DNA of 64,000 nucleotides, taken from contig FR881190.1 in the NCBI GenBank assembly GCA_000434735.1, positions 17,599 to 81,598 on the forward strand, written 5' to 3'. The DNA comes from Bacteroides sp. CAG:530 (GTDB lineage Bacteria > Bacteroidota > Bacteroidia > Bacteroidales > Bacteroidaceae). Positions 51,094-60,421 of the stretch are shown here, piece by piece (position 1 is the stretch's first letter; each line of letters begins with the position of its first letter). Position numbers and translations under genes: made by a program. The notes under the pieces were generated by a model, which made no database searches, was not told the origin of the DNA, and saw only the letters and a program-made list of their open reading frames with translations.

Positions 51094-52584
51094 ATGGAGA
51101 AAACATACCTGAAAATTAATCCGGCCGACAACGTAGCGGTTGCAATCATGCCTCTGAAAGCTGGCGAGACTATTTGTGTAGACGATAAGGAAATCGTTTT
51201 GAAAACCGATATTCCGGCAGGGCATAAGGTTACGCTGAAAGATTTTTCTGAAGGGGAAAACATCATTAAATACGGATATCCTATCGGACATGCTATCAAG
51301 GCAGTGCCGCAGGGTTGCTGGATATGCGAGAAGGAAATCAAGACTAATTTGGCTGGTCTGTTGGATTATACTTATAATCCGGTAAGCGTGTCGCTTGATA
51401 TTCCTAAGGAGAATCTCACTTTCAAGGGATTCCGTCGTAAGAATGGTGATGTGGGTGTGAGAAACGAGATTTGGATTATTCCTACCGTAGGTTGTGTAAA
51501 TGGTATCGTAAACCAGTTGGCGGAGGCTCTTCGTAAAGAAACCAACACTGAAGGGGTAGATGCTATTGTAGCTTTCCCGCATAACTATGGCTGCTCTCAG
51601 TTGGGCGATGACCATGAGAATACCAAGAAGATTCTGCGCGACATGGTGCTTCATCCTAATGCAGGCGCTGTGCTGGTAGTAGGATTGGGATGCGAAAACA
51701 ATCAGCCAGACATCTTCCGCGAATTTGTAGGCGAATACGATGATGACCGCATCAAGTTTATGGTATCGCAAAAAGTGGATGATGAATTTGAAACAGGTAT
51801 GGAGATTCTGCGCGACTTGTATGCTAAGTGTAAGCAGGATGTACGTACAGACATTCCGTTGTCTGAATTGCGTGTAGGATTGAAGTGTGGTGGTTCCGAC
51901 GGATTCTCTGGTATTACCGCTAATCCGCTGCTTGGTATGTTTTCTGACTTCCTTATCGCTCAGGGCGGTACTTCAGTGCTTACCGAGGTGCCCGAAATGT
52001 TCGGTGCTGAAACTATCCTCATGAACCGATGCAAGACTAAAGAACTCTTCGAGCAGACTGTATCTTTGATTAATAACTTTAAGGAATACTTTTTGTCGCA
52101 TGGCGAGCCTGTAGGCGAGAACCCGTCACCGGGTAACAAGGCAGGTGGTATCTCTACCCTCGAAGAGAAGGCGTTGGGCTGTACTCAGAAGTGCGGTAAG
52201 AGCTATGTTTCTGGCGTTATGCCTTATGGCGAACGCATCGCTACCAAGGGTCTTAACCTGCTTTCTGCTCCGGGCAACGATTTGGTTGCAGCTACTGCTT
52301 TGGCTTCATGCGGCTGCCATATGGTATTGTTTACCACTGGTAGAGGAACTCCTTTCGGTACATACGTACCTACCATGAAGGTTTCTACCAATTCTAATTT
52401 GGCTAAGCACAAACCGAGATGGATTGACTTCAATGCCGGCGTAATTGTAGAAAATGAGCCGATGACTGAAACTTGCAAACGTTTCGTAGACTATGTTATC
52501 CGTGTAGCAAGCGGTGAGTTTGTAAACAACGAAAAGAAAGATTATCGCGAGATAGCAATATTCAAGACAGGCGTTACACTATAA
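51094..52584 (+). CDS. uxaA: Altronate dehydratase
   Basis: UxaA dehydrates D-altronate to 2-keto-3-deoxygluconate in galacturonate catabolism. The 496-residue protein has the N-terminal SAF-like domain (NVAVAIMPLKAGETI, LKTDIPAGHKVTLKDFSEG) and the large catalytic part (GDVGVRNEIWIIPTVGCVNG, FPHNYGCSQLGDDH, VLVVGLGCENNQ, LKCGGSDGFSGITANP, GCHMVLFTTGRGTPFG) of the UxaA/GarD family. It is cytoplasmic. Its product is the substrate of the divergently encoded kdgK. uxaB and uxaC are not in the window. Confidence 0.94.
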   Translation: MEKTYLKINPADNVAVAIMPLKAGETICVDDKEIVLKTDIPAGHKVTLKDFSEGENIIKYGYPIGHAIKAVPQGCWICEKEIKTNLAGLLDYTYNPVSVSLDIPKENLTFKGFRRKNGDVGVRNEIWIIPTVGCVNGIVNQLAEALRKETNTEGVDAIVAFPHNYGCSQLGDDHENTKKILRDMVLHPNAGAVLVVGLGCENNQPDIFREFVGEYDDDRIKFMVSQKVDDEFETGMEILRDLYAKCKQDVRTDIPLSELRVGLKCGGSDGFSGITANPLLGMFSDFLIAQGGTSVLTEVPEMFGAETILMNRCKTKELFEQTVSLINNFKEYFLSHGEPVGENPSPGNKAGGISTLEEKALGCTQKCGKSYVSGVMPYGERIATKGLNLLSAPGNDLVAATALASCGCHMVLFTTGRGTPFGTYVPTMKVSTNSNLAKHKPRWIDFNAGVIVENEPMTETCKRFVDYVIRVASGEFVNNEKKDYREIAIFKTGVTL

Positions 52585-52608
52585 CCCTTGATTTGAGAGA
52601 ATAAAGAA

Positions 52609-52649
52609 TGCGCCGCATGATTTCGTCCGATTTCATGCGGCGCTTTTTA
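52609..52649 (+). terminator. Terminator of uxaA
   Basis: Stem GCGCCGCATGA / TCATGCGGCGC followed by a T-run. Confidence 0.85.
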
Positions 52650-52689
52650 TCTTTTCATGGTTTTATTCGATAGTCACGCATATTTTCCG

Positions 52690-52697
52690 TAAGTTTG
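52690..52697 (+). promoter_or_regulatory. -7 box of the MarC-type gene
   Basis: TAAGTTTG fits TAnnTTTG; a small GCTTCGTTCTGCCGAAG hairpin lies in the leader. Confidence 0.5.
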
Positions 52698-52777
52698 CCC
52701 CTTGGTAGAGCGGTGAGTTCTCGCTTCGTTCTGCCGAAGAGATAATTTCATTTTTAAACGAAACTAAAAATAGATTT

Positions 52778-53383
52778 ATGGGAGGATTTGATTTTCAACA
52801 ACTAATCAGTGCTTTTATAGTACTGTTCGCAGTAATTGATATCTTTGGAGCTATACCTATTATTCTTGATTTAAGACAGAAAGGGCGTGATGTCAATGCT
52901 ACAAAGGCTACTTTGATATCTTTTGCCTTACTGATAGGCTTTTTCTACGCTGGCGATATGTTGCTCAAGTTGTTTCAGGTTGATATCGCATCATTTGCCG
53001 TAGCCGGAGCGTTTGTTTTGTTTCTGATGTCGATAGAGATGATACTCGATATTGAAGTGTTTAAGAATATAGGTCCTATCAAGGAGGCTACCTTGGTACC
53101 GCTGGTTTTTCCGCTGTTGGCTGGAGCTGCTTCGTTTACCACACTGCTTTCTCTGCGTGCGGAGTATGCGCCAATCAATATCGTGTTGGCGTTGACTCTT
53201 AACATGGCTTGGGTGTATATAGTGTTGCGTATGACCAACCGTGTGGAGCGTTTGCTCGGTAAAGGTGGAATCTATATTATCCGTAAGTTCTTCGGTATTA
53301 TCTTGTTGGCTATTTCAGCCCGCTTGTTTACCGCAAACATTACATCGCTTATAGAACAGTTTCAGCACGCAGCTCAGCCGTAA
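52778..53383 (+). CDS. MarC/UPF0056-family membrane protein
   Basis: The 201-residue protein has six hydrophobic helices. Its signature lines are FIVLFAVIDIFGAIPIILDL and LVPLVFPLLAGAASFTTLLSL, characteristic of the MarC family. MarC proteins sit in the cytoplasmic membrane; the family was once linked to multidrug resistance, but the true function is unknown. It has its own promoter-like box and is separate from the hexuronate genes. A DUF4251 gene follows 119 bp later. Confidence 0.9.
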   Translation: MGGFDFQQLISAFIVLFAVIDIFGAIPIILDLRQKGRDVNATKATLISFALLIGFFYAGDMLLKLFQVDIASFAVAGAFVLFLMSIEMILDIEVFKNIGPIKEATLVPLVFPLLAGAASFTTLLSLRAEYAPINIVLALTLNMAWVYIVLRMTNRVERLLGKGGIYIIRKFFGIILLAISARLFTANITSLIEQFQHAAQP

Positions 53384-53502
53384 AGCTATAGAATATTGCA
53401 GATAGTTAAGAGGTACTATTTTTAATCTTCTTTAAACTGCCATCATGCAGCATTTGTCTGCTTTTTGTAGTTATCTGTTTGAAAACTAAAAAAGACAGAC
53501 TT

Positions 53503-54060
53503 ATGAAAAAGATTATTCTATTGACTATGTTTTCCATGCTGATGTTGGCAGGAAACGTTAAGGCACAGCAAACAAAAGAGGATTCTATCCGTATTGAACA
53601 GGATATATTGCAGGCCAAGTTGGACAGTTTGTTGTATGATGAGGCTGTAAAAGCAATCGACGACAAGGCATTTACACTTGAAGCCGATCAGGTAGTATTT
53701 AAGTACGGTGAGTTTGCTTATGTAAATGCGAATACCAATTTTGTTTCTGTAAAAGGAGATAAAGCTGTAGTACAGGTGGCTTTTAATATTCCTGTAAGCG
53801 GTCCTAACGGATTAGGAGGTGTAACTGTAGAAGGCTCGGTTTCCGGTTATAAGAAGACTATCGACAAAAAGGGAACCATTCATTTGGAGTTTAATGTAAT
53901 GGGAAACGGAATATCAGCTCAGGTTTTCGTTACTATGCCTAAGGGAACCAGCAATGCTTCTGTAGAAATCTCTCCTAATTTCAACTCGAATCGTTTGACT
54001 TTGAATGGTGTGGTATTGCCTATCCGTAAGAGTCACGTCTTTCAGGGACGTACGTTCTGA
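53503..54060 (+). CDS. DUF4251-type secreted protein
   Basis: The ATG at 53503 starts a signal peptide (MKKIILLTMFSMLMLAGNVKA, cleavage after AQQ or near it). The TTG eight codons upstream is ignored. The mature 160 residues show the DUF4251 pattern of Bacteroidetes periplasmic proteins: an N-terminal helix (ALQAKLDSLLYDEAVKAI-like), then a beta-domain with FTLEADQVVFKYG, VNANTNFVSVKGDKAVVQVAF and a C-terminal RLTLNGVVLPIRKS. The function of the family is unknown. A terminator follows. Confidence 0.8.
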   Translation: MKKIILLTMFSMLMLAGNVKAQQTKEDSIRIEQDILQAKLDSLLYDEAVKAIDDKAFTLEADQVVFKYGEFAYVNANTNFVSVKGDKAVVQVAFNIPVSGPNGLGGVTVEGSVSGYKKTIDKKGTIHLEFNVMGNGISAQVFVTMPKGTSNASVEISPNFNSNRLTLNGVVLPIRKSHVFQGRTF

Positions 54061-54090
54061 TCTCAAAAACTGTAAATGGTGATATGGTAT

Positions 54091-54134
54091 AAAAACAGCC
54101 GCATGGTCTCAATAGAAACCGTGCGGCTGTTTTA
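54091..54134. terminator. Terminator between the DUF4251 gene and the acyl-CoA synthetase gene
   Basis: Stem AACAGCCGCA / TGCGGCTGTT with T-runs on either side; convergent genes. Confidence 0.8.
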
Positions 54135-54150
54135 TGAATTTCGGCAAGGT

Positions 54151-55830
54151 TTAAGCGTTGCTTCTCACTTCTTCTATATCTTGATAGAGATAACGCTTTA
54201 TGCTCTTCTTGGCGGTCTTCTCGAATTCTTCGGGATACAGAGTAAAGCGTGTTATCTGTGCGTATGTTGGCAATTGCTTGTTCAACTCTACACGATTTGC
54301 CTCCAAAGCGTCTTCCAACTGCTTTTTACTTAGTCCTTGTGTAAACGCCTCTTCGTTATCAGGGTATACCAATGCTATCAGCTTGTTGTCTGAAAGCAGA
54401 ACAAGCGATTCGTTTACAAACGGCATATTGTTCAGTCGTGCCTCTATTTCTTCTGGGTATATATTTTGTCCGGAAGCGGTAAGAAGCATATTCTTGCATC
54501 TTCCTTTTATGAATACGTTTCCTTCGGCATCCTTTATGGCCATATCGCCGGTGTGCAACCATCCGTCGCGGTCTATGGTCTGTGCGGTAGCCTCTTCGTT
54601 CTTGTAATATCCCATCATTACATTGTCGCCACGGCATACCAACTCACCTGGAATATTTTCCGGGTCGTCAGATAACACCTTGGTTTCCATATTCATCACC
54701 GTCTTTCCGCATGAGGTGTATTTTATTTCATCCCATCTGCTGTGGCATATAAGCGGTGCCGCTTCTGTCATACCGTAAGCTATGGTGTAAGGAAAGTTAA
54801 TCTTACGCAAGAAGGCTTCGACTTCGGCATTGAACGGTGCTCCGCCTACAACGATTTCTATAAAGTTTCCGCCGAATACCTCCATGGCATATTGGCGTAT
54901 CATATCTTTAATCTTGTCGCTGATTACCGGCAACTTGAGCAACAGTTTGCCAAGATTGTTATCTACTTTAGGGAGGACATTCTTCTTGAATATCTTCTCT
55001 ACTACCAGAGGTACGCAGCAGATGAGGCGAGGGCGGATTACGGCGAACGATTCGGTTATAATCTTAGGCGAAGGCATACGGGTAAGGAACCACAAATGCG
55101 CTCCAGAGGTAACACCGAAGATGAAATCGAATACAAGTCCGAATATATGACCCAACGGCAACATTGATACTATATGGTCGCCAGGCTTAAGCTCAATCTT
55201 AGAGCGTATATCCATGATGTTCGACACTACACTGCGGTATGAGAGCATAACCCCTTTAGAGTAACCTGTAGTACCCGACGTGTAATTGATGATTGCCAAC
55301 TCTTCAGGCTGTTCGCGTCTGTAAGACACGTCTGAAGCCCGAAATTTGTAGGGATATCTGTGACCGAATTCTTCGTTAAGATGTTCGTATACGTGCGTAA
55401 GTTGTTCAGAGCGCGAAACCACAAGATCGAAGTCCTTTAATTCGATGATGCCTTCCAAGTTTGGCATATTCGCTTCGTTAAGGTTCTCCCATACTTGGTC
55501 GCCCACAACCAGCAAGCGTGCTTCTGAGTGGTTTACAATATTATGTATATTGTCGGCTTTAAACTCGTGCAAGATGGGCACTGCTACGGCACCATAAGTG
55601 ATGATACCTAAAAAAGTGGCTGTCCAATTAGCGCTGTTTCTACCGCAAATAGCAATCTTGTCGCCTTGCTTTATTCCACACTGGGTAAGAAGAATATGCA
55701 TTTTTTCTATCTTACGCGCTACATCTTTGTATTGTAGGGTTGCACCTTTGTAATCTGTCAAAGCATCCCTATCCCAATTCTGGCGGATGCTGTTTTCTAT
55801 AAGTCCTATTAGGCTGTTGTAAATTTCCAT
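54151..55830 (-). CDS. Long-chain fatty acyl-CoA synthetase (AMP-binding enzyme)
   Basis: The enzyme should activate a fatty acid with ATP to an acyl-adenylate and transfer it to CoA. The ATG at 55830 (MEIYNSL) gives 559 residues. The ANL-superfamily motifs are in order: the P-loop YTSGTTGYSKGV, the A5 motif IAYGMTEAAPL, the A7 motif GWLHTGDMA, and the A8 motif IKGRCKNMLLTASGQNIYPEEIE. A C-terminal lysine region (FEKTAKKSIKRYLY) carries the adenylation lysine. It is cytoplasmic or membrane-associated. The fatty acid specificity is unknown. Confidence 0.92.
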   Translation of the reverse strand: MEIYNSLIGLIENSIRQNWDRDALTDYKGATLQYKDVARKIEKMHILLTQCGIKQGDKIAICGRNSANWTATFLGIITYGAVAVPILHEFKADNIHNIVNHSEARLLVVGDQVWENLNEANMPNLEGIIELKDFDLVVSRSEQLTHVYEHLNEEFGHRYPYKFRASDVSYRREQPEELAIINYTSGTTGYSKGVMLSYRSVVSNIMDIRSKIELKPGDHIVSMLPLGHIFGLVFDFIFGVTSGAHLWFLTRMPSPKIITESFAVIRPRLICCVPLVVEKIFKKNVLPKVDNNLGKLLLKLPVISDKIKDMIRQYAMEVFGGNFIEIVVGGAPFNAEVEAFLRKINFPYTIAYGMTEAAPLICHSRWDEIKYTSCGKTVMNMETKVLSDDPENIPGELVCRGDNVMMGYYKNEEATAQTIDRDGWLHTGDMAIKDAEGNVFIKGRCKNMLLTASGQNIYPEEIEARLNNMPFVNESLVLLSDNKLIALVYPDNEEAFTQGLSKKQLEDALEANRVELNKQLPTYAQITRFTLYPEEFEKTAKKSIKRYLYQDIEEVRSNA

Positions 55831-55858
55831 TGTATTGCACACAATCGCATTAATTGCG

Positions 55859-55866
55859 CAAAAATA
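55859..55866 (-). promoter_or_regulatory. -7 box of the acyl-CoA synthetase gene
   Basis: Minus-strand TATTTTTG, 29 bp before the start; no clear -33. Confidence 0.5.
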
Positions 55867-55939
55867 GTAAAAGTTGCCTTAACACACCCTATTTCTGGTT
55901 AAAATTTTACCGATGGCGGATGATATAAGCGTAATTTGC

Positions 55940-55947
55940 TACCTTTG
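55940..55947 (+). promoter_or_regulatory. -7 box of the DUF4286-ruvC unit
   Basis: TACCTTTG fits TAnnTTTG, 26 bp before the start at 55973. It lies inside the longer frame of the gene, which supports the internal start. Confidence 0.55.
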
Positions 55948-55972
55948 CCGAATAATAAAACACTTACAGATT

Positions 55973-56278
55973 ATGCTTATTTATAATACCACTTATCATG
56001 TAGAGATGGGCGATGCCCGCAATTTCGTTATCTGGTTAAACGAATGTTATATTCCCGAAGCAGAGAAGTCGGGCGAGCTTAAGAATCCGCGCATATTGCG
56101 TATTTTGAGCCATCAGGAGCAGGATAGCGAGTGCTTTTCAGTACAGTGGGAGGTAGAAGACTCATCGGTTTTGCATCATTGGCATACCACATGTGGGGCT
56201 AATCTTAACGAAGAACTGAAGAAGACCTTTAAAGATAAGGTGATAGGATTTCCTACATTGATGGAGGTGATACGGTGA
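55973..56278 (+). CDS. DUF4286-type small protein
   Basis: The ATG at 55973 (MLIYNTTYHVE) gives 101 residues; the longer frame would include the promoter. The sequence (HVEMGDARNFVIWLNECYIPE, then LSHQEQDSECFSVQWEVEDS and a C-terminal helix) fits the DUF4286 family, a small alpha-beta ferredoxin-like fold of unknown role. Its stop overlaps the GTG start of ruvC by three bases, so translation of ruvC is probably coupled. This pairing with ruvC may reflect a role in DNA repair or simple co-expression. Confidence 0.8.
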   Translation: MLIYNTTYHVEMGDARNFVIWLNECYIPEAEKSGELKNPRILRILSHQEQDSECFSVQWEVEDSSVLHHWHTTCGANLNEELKKTFKDKVIGFPTLMEVIR

Positions 56279-56844
56279 TACAGCCAGTAAAGGAAAAGAT
56301 AATATTAGGAATAGACCCTGGTACCAATATCATGGGATATGGAGTACTTAAGGTAACGGGCGTTAAGCCTCAGGTTATGACGCTTGGGGTGATAGATTTG
56401 CGCAAATGCACAGACCCGTACCTTAAGTTGAAGCATATCTACGAGCGGGTGCATGGGGTGATTAATTCTTATCTGCCCGACGAGTTGGCTATCGAGGCTC
56501 CTTTCTTCGGAAAGAACGTGCAGTCTATGCTGAAGTTGGGGCGTGCGCAGGGAGTTGCCATAGTTGCGGCTCTTTGTCGTGACATCCCGGTTACGGAATA
56601 TGCGCCGCTGAAGATAAAGATGGCCATCACCGGCAACGGACAAGCCAGCAAGGAACAGGTGGCCGACATGTTGAAGCGTATGCTGCACATTCCGGAATCT
56701 GAGATGGGGCCTTTTATGGATGCTACCGATGCGTTGGGTGCGGCATATTGTCATTATTTGCAGATGGGGCGTCCTTCTGTCGACAAGTCGTATTCTGGTT
56801 GGAAAGATTTCATAAAGAAGAACCCCGATAAGGTGGTCCGCTGA
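56275..56844 (+). CDS. ruvC: Crossover junction endodeoxyribonuclease RuvC
   Basis: RuvC cuts Holliday junctions during homologous recombination, with RuvAB. The 189 residues begin at a GTG overlapping the preceding stop (GTGA). The acidic residues of the RNase H-like active site are visible: Asp14 in LGIDPGT, Glu74 in LAIEAPFF, and Asp149 and Asp152 in FMDATDALGAAYCH. It is cytoplasmic. The pullulanase gene follows 25 bp downstream. Confidence 0.95.
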   Translation: MIQPVKEKIILGIDPGTNIMGYGVLKVTGVKPQVMTLGVIDLRKCTDPYLKLKHIYERVHGVINSYLPDELAIEAPFFGKNVQSMLKLGRAQGVAIVAALCRDIPVTEYAPLKIKMAITGNGQASKEQVADMLKRMLHIPESEMGPFMDATDALGAAYCHYLQMGRPSVDKSYSGWKDFIKKNPDKVVR

Positions 56845-56869
56845 TGAGGCGATATAGAAAAGTTGAAAT

Positions 56870-58870
56870 ATGAAAATAAAAGATATATGTTTAATGTCGT
56901 TCATGACGTTGGCTGTAGGTTGTTCTTCAGTAAAGGACGGTACTCCCGATGCCTTCGAAGACTATCCTACGTTTGATGGCGAGTGGAACGAGATGACTTA
57001 CTCGCCGACGGAGACTCGTTTCCATGTATGGGCACCTACCGCAAGCGAAGCGCGGGTGCTGTTGTACGAGAAAGGAGAGGGCGGCTCTACCTATCGTATG
57101 ATAACGATGACGAAAAATTCTTCCGGCGTATGGACAGCCTCGGCAGATGGTGATTTGAAAGGCAGGTTCTATACGTTTAATGTCAAGATAGACGACATGT
57201 GGCAGGGTGATACTCCTGGTGTGATGGCTAAAGCGGTTGGCGTAAATGGTGATCGTGCCGCTATTATCGACATGAAGTCTACTGACCCAAAGGGGTGGAG
57301 TAGCGATGTGCGTCCTCCTCTCAAGAGTTTCTCCGATATTATTATATACGAGATGCATCACCGCGACTTCTCGGCGGATACTATATCTGGCATCCGAAAC
57401 AACGGAAAGTTCCTCGCTCTGACCGAAGAGGGTACGCATACGTATTTGGGCGAAGCTACTGGAATAGCTCACCTTAAAGAACTTGGCATAACACATGTGC
57501 AGTTGCTCCCGTCTTTTGATTTCTCGTCGGTGGACGAGACTCGAAAAGATAGACCTCAGTACAATTGGGGTTACGACCCTAAAAACTATAATGTGCCCGA
57601 CGGGTCTTACTCTACAGATCCTTATTCTCCCGAAGTCCGCATAAAAGAGTTTAAGCAGATGGTTATGGCTTTGCATAAAGCCGGCATCCGTGTAATAATG
57701 GATGTGGTGTTTAACCACACAGCTATGCTTCATGGCAGTAATTTTGAGCGTACTGTTCCCGGATATTTTTATAGAACTACCCCCGACGGACAGACTGGCG
57801 ATGCTTCGGGCTGCGGAAACGAGACGGCAAGCGAGCGCCCCATGATGCGCAAGTTCATGGTAGAGTCTGTATGCTATTGGGCGAAAGAATATCATATCGA
57901 CGGATTCCGCTTTGACTTGATGGGCATTCACGATGTAGAGACCATGAAAGCTATACGCAAGGCTCTCGATGCTATCGATCCTACCATATATATATTAGGT
58001 GAGGGGTGGACGGCAGGCAAGGCGCAGTTGCCCGACTCTCTGCTTGCAATGAAGAAGAATGTATATCAGATGCCTGGTGTAGCCGCTTTCAGCGATGAGT
58101 TCCGCGACGGTCTGCGCGGTCCTTTCGGCGATGATGCCAAGGGAGGCTTTATAGTAGGGCGTCCGCATTTTGAGGCAGATGTTCGCTACGGCATTGTAGG
58201 TGGTATCTCTCATCCTCAGCTAACGGGTGATTCTATCGCAAGCAGTGTGGCTGTTTGGGCTAATTCGCCCATGCAGTTTATAAGTTATGTAAGTTGTCAT
58301 GACGACCTCTGCTTGTTCGACCGCTTGCGGAAAATAGTGCCTGGAGCTTCGGTTAAGGAACTCTACGCTTGGCAGAAGTTGGCAGAAACTGCGGTATTGA
58401 CATCGCAAGGCGTGCCTTTCATATACTCTGGCGACGAGATATTGCGAAGTAAATACGGAGTGGCTAATTCTTATAACAGCGGAGACAGTATCAATGCCAT
58501 TAACTGGGGACTGAAAACCATTCATCGTGAAGTGTTTGATTATATAAGGGGATTGATAGCGATGCGTAAGGCACATCCGGCATTACGCTTGGGTAGTCCC
58601 GACTTAATACGTAAACACTTGGAATTCATTCATGTGCCTGCTACCAACGTAGTGGCGTTTCGCTTAAAAGGTAAGCCATGTGGCGATAGTTGGCTCAATA
58701 CCATCGTAGTGCTAAATGCACGTACCGAGCCGATAAAAGTAGATATACCCGACGGTAAGTACTGGATAGCCTGTCGCGACGGCAAGATAGATTTGGTACT
58801 TGGGTTAGGTACGCTGCAAGGCAATCAGACAGTGGTGGCTCCCATGTCGGCCATGATTATTCATCAATGA
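56870..58870 (+). CDS. pulA: Type I pullulanase, GH13 lipoprotein
   Basis: The enzyme should cut alpha-1,6 branches in pullulan, starch or glycogen. The 666-residue protein has a lipoprotein signal with Cys18 (LAVGC). A CBM48-like domain (about 45-120, ETRFHVWAPTASEARVLLY) comes first, then the GH13 barrel with the type I pullulanase motif YNWGYDP (231-237). The barrel has DVVFNHT, the nucleophile Asp349 in DGFRFDLMG, the acid/base Glu378 in ILGEGW and the transition-state site VSCHDD. The lipid anchor places it on the cell envelope. No Sus genes adjoin it, so it may act in periplasmic or surface starch use. Confidence 0.94.
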   Translation: MKIKDICLMSFMTLAVGCSSVKDGTPDAFEDYPTFDGEWNEMTYSPTETRFHVWAPTASEARVLLYEKGEGGSTYRMITMTKNSSGVWTASADGDLKGRFYTFNVKIDDMWQGDTPGVMAKAVGVNGDRAAIIDMKSTDPKGWSSDVRPPLKSFSDIIIYEMHHRDFSADTISGIRNNGKFLALTEEGTHTYLGEATGIAHLKELGITHVQLLPSFDFSSVDETRKDRPQYNWGYDPKNYNVPDGSYSTDPYSPEVRIKEFKQMVMALHKAGIRVIMDVVFNHTAMLHGSNFERTVPGYFYRTTPDGQTGDASGCGNETASERPMMRKFMVESVCYWAKEYHIDGFRFDLMGIHDVETMKAIRKALDAIDPTIYILGEGWTAGKAQLPDSLLAMKKNVYQMPGVAAFSDEFRDGLRGPFGDDAKGGFIVGRPHFEADVRYGIVGGISHPQLTGDSIASSVAVWANSPMQFISYVSCHDDLCLFDRLRKIVPGASVKELYAWQKLAETAVLTSQGVPFIYSGDEILRSKYGVANSYNSGDSINAINWGLKTIHREVFDYIRGLIAMRKAHPALRLGSPDLIRKHLEFIHVPATNVVAFRLKGKPCGDSWLNTIVVLNARTEPIKVDIPDGKYWIACRDGKIDLVLGLGTLQGNQTVVAPMSAMIIHQ

Positions 58871-58893
58871 TATAACTACAAACAGATATAACA

Positions 58894-60345
58894 ATGCAAA
58901 ATGTAATTACGATAGAAAACGGGGTAACGCGTCATCCGCTTTACCGATTGAAAGAACCTATCAATCTGCAGATAGGAAAGGGAGAGCATGTGGCGATAGT
59001 TGGCGGTAACGGCGCCGGAAAAAGCTTGTTGGTCGATACGATGACAGGACGCTATCCTTTACTGATGAATGAGGTGAAGTATGATTTCTCGCCATCGCAC
59101 TCTAACCTTGTGTCTGATAATATAAAGTATATCACTTTCCGCGATTCGTATGGCGATGCCGACGGAAATTATTATTATCAGCAGCGATGGAACTCGCAAG
59201 ACTTGGATGAGACTCCGGTAGTACGCGATCTTTTGCCCGAATGTAAGAACCACGAACTGCGCGATGCTCTTTACAATCTTTTCGGTATAGAGGCTATGCT
59301 CGATAAGCACATCATATTGCTGTCGAGTGGGGAGTTGCGCAAGTTTCAGCTTACCAAGACATTGATGTCCGATCCTCGTGTGCTCATCATGGATAATCCT
59401 TTTATCGGTCTTGATGCAAAGACTCGCCAGTTGCTGCACGAGTTGCTGAAGAAGCTAACTGAAATGACCGACTTGCAGGTGATATTGATTCTTTCTAAAA
59501 CCGATGATATTCCAGCTTTCATTACTCATGTAATTCCGGTAGCCGACCGTATTTGCGGTGCTAAACTTACCAAGGAGGAATACTTGGCGTCTCGTCCGGA
59601 GGCTCCAACTCATGTGTTGAGCGAAGAGAAGCGTCAGCGCATAATTGAGTTGCCTTACTCAGATAACCTTTATCATACAGAGCATATTGTCGATTTGAAT
59701 AAGGTAAGCATCCGCTATGGCGAGCGTACTATCCTGAAAGAACTCGACTGGACGGTGAAGTGTGGCGAAAAATGGGCGTTGAGCGGTGAGAATGGAGCCG
59801 GAAAGTCTACTCTCCTCAGTTTGGTGTGTGCCGATAATCCGCAGAGCTATGCTTGCGACATCTCTTTGTTCGGTCGTAAACGAGGTAGCGGAGAGAGTAT
59901 TTGGGAGATAAAGAAACACATCGGATACGTCAGTCCGGAGATGCATCGTGCCTATCTGAAGAATTTGCCTGCCATTGATATCGTGGCAAGTGGCTTGCAC
60001 GATTCCATCGGACTATATAAGAAACCTCGTCCTGAAGACCGTGATACCTGCTTGTGGTGGATGGATATATTTGGTATTGCCGATTTGGCCGACAGCAATT
60101 TCTTGCAGCTATCCAGCGGAGAGCAACGTATGGTGTTGTTGGCCCGTGCGTTTGTTAAAGACCCAGAGCTGCTGATATTGGATGAACCCTTGCACGGTCT
60201 AGATATGGTAAATCGCCGACTAGTGAAAGATGTGATAGAAGCGTTCTGCCAGCGTAAGGACAAAACCATGATTATGGTAACGCATTATCAGGAGGAATTG
60301 CCTGACTGCATAACAAACAGTATTTATCTGACTAAAAACAAATAA
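58894..60345 (+). CDS. ModF-like protein with two ABC ATPase domains
   Basis: The 483-residue protein has two nucleotide-binding domains and no membrane part. Domain 1 (about 1-230) has Walker A GGNGAGKS, the signature LLSSGELRKFQL and a Walker B ending VLIMDNPFIGLD, where the usual Glu after Asp is Asn. Domain 2 (about 265-483) has Walker A GENGAGKS, signature QLSSGEQRMVLL and a normal Walker B LLILDEPLHGLD. This layout fits ModF-like soluble ABC proteins. The role is unknown; the missing Glu suggests that domain 1 binds but hydrolyses poorly. It lies 23 bp after the pullulanase gene. Confidence 0.85.
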   Translation: MQNVITIENGVTRHPLYRLKEPINLQIGKGEHVAIVGGNGAGKSLLVDTMTGRYPLLMNEVKYDFSPSHSNLVSDNIKYITFRDSYGDADGNYYYQQRWNSQDLDETPVVRDLLPECKNHELRDALYNLFGIEAMLDKHIILLSSGELRKFQLTKTLMSDPRVLIMDNPFIGLDAKTRQLLHELLKKLTEMTDLQVILILSKTDDIPAFITHVIPVADRICGAKLTKEEYLASRPEAPTHVLSEEKRQRIIELPYSDNLYHTEHIVDLNKVSIRYGERTILKELDWTVKCGEKWALSGENGAGKSTLLSLVCADNPQSYACDISLFGRKRGSGESIWEIKKHIGYVSPEMHRAYLKNLPAIDIVASGLHDSIGLYKKPRPEDRDTCLWWMDIFGIADLADSNFLQLSSGEQRMVLLARAFVKDPELLILDEPLHGLDMVNRRLVKDVIEAFCQRKDKTMIMVTHYQEELPDCITNSIYLTKNK

Positions 60346-60378
60346 GGGGCATCGAGAATACCCAATGAATATATTTAG

Positions 60379-60386
60379 TAATTTTG
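60379..60386 (+). promoter_or_regulatory. -7 box of the GNAT-nitrilase gene
   Basis: TAATTTTG fits TAnnTTTG, 36 bp before the start. Confidence 0.5.
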
Positions 60387-60421
60387 CGGCGACTTAACGA
60401 AGTATCATTATATTTATTTAT

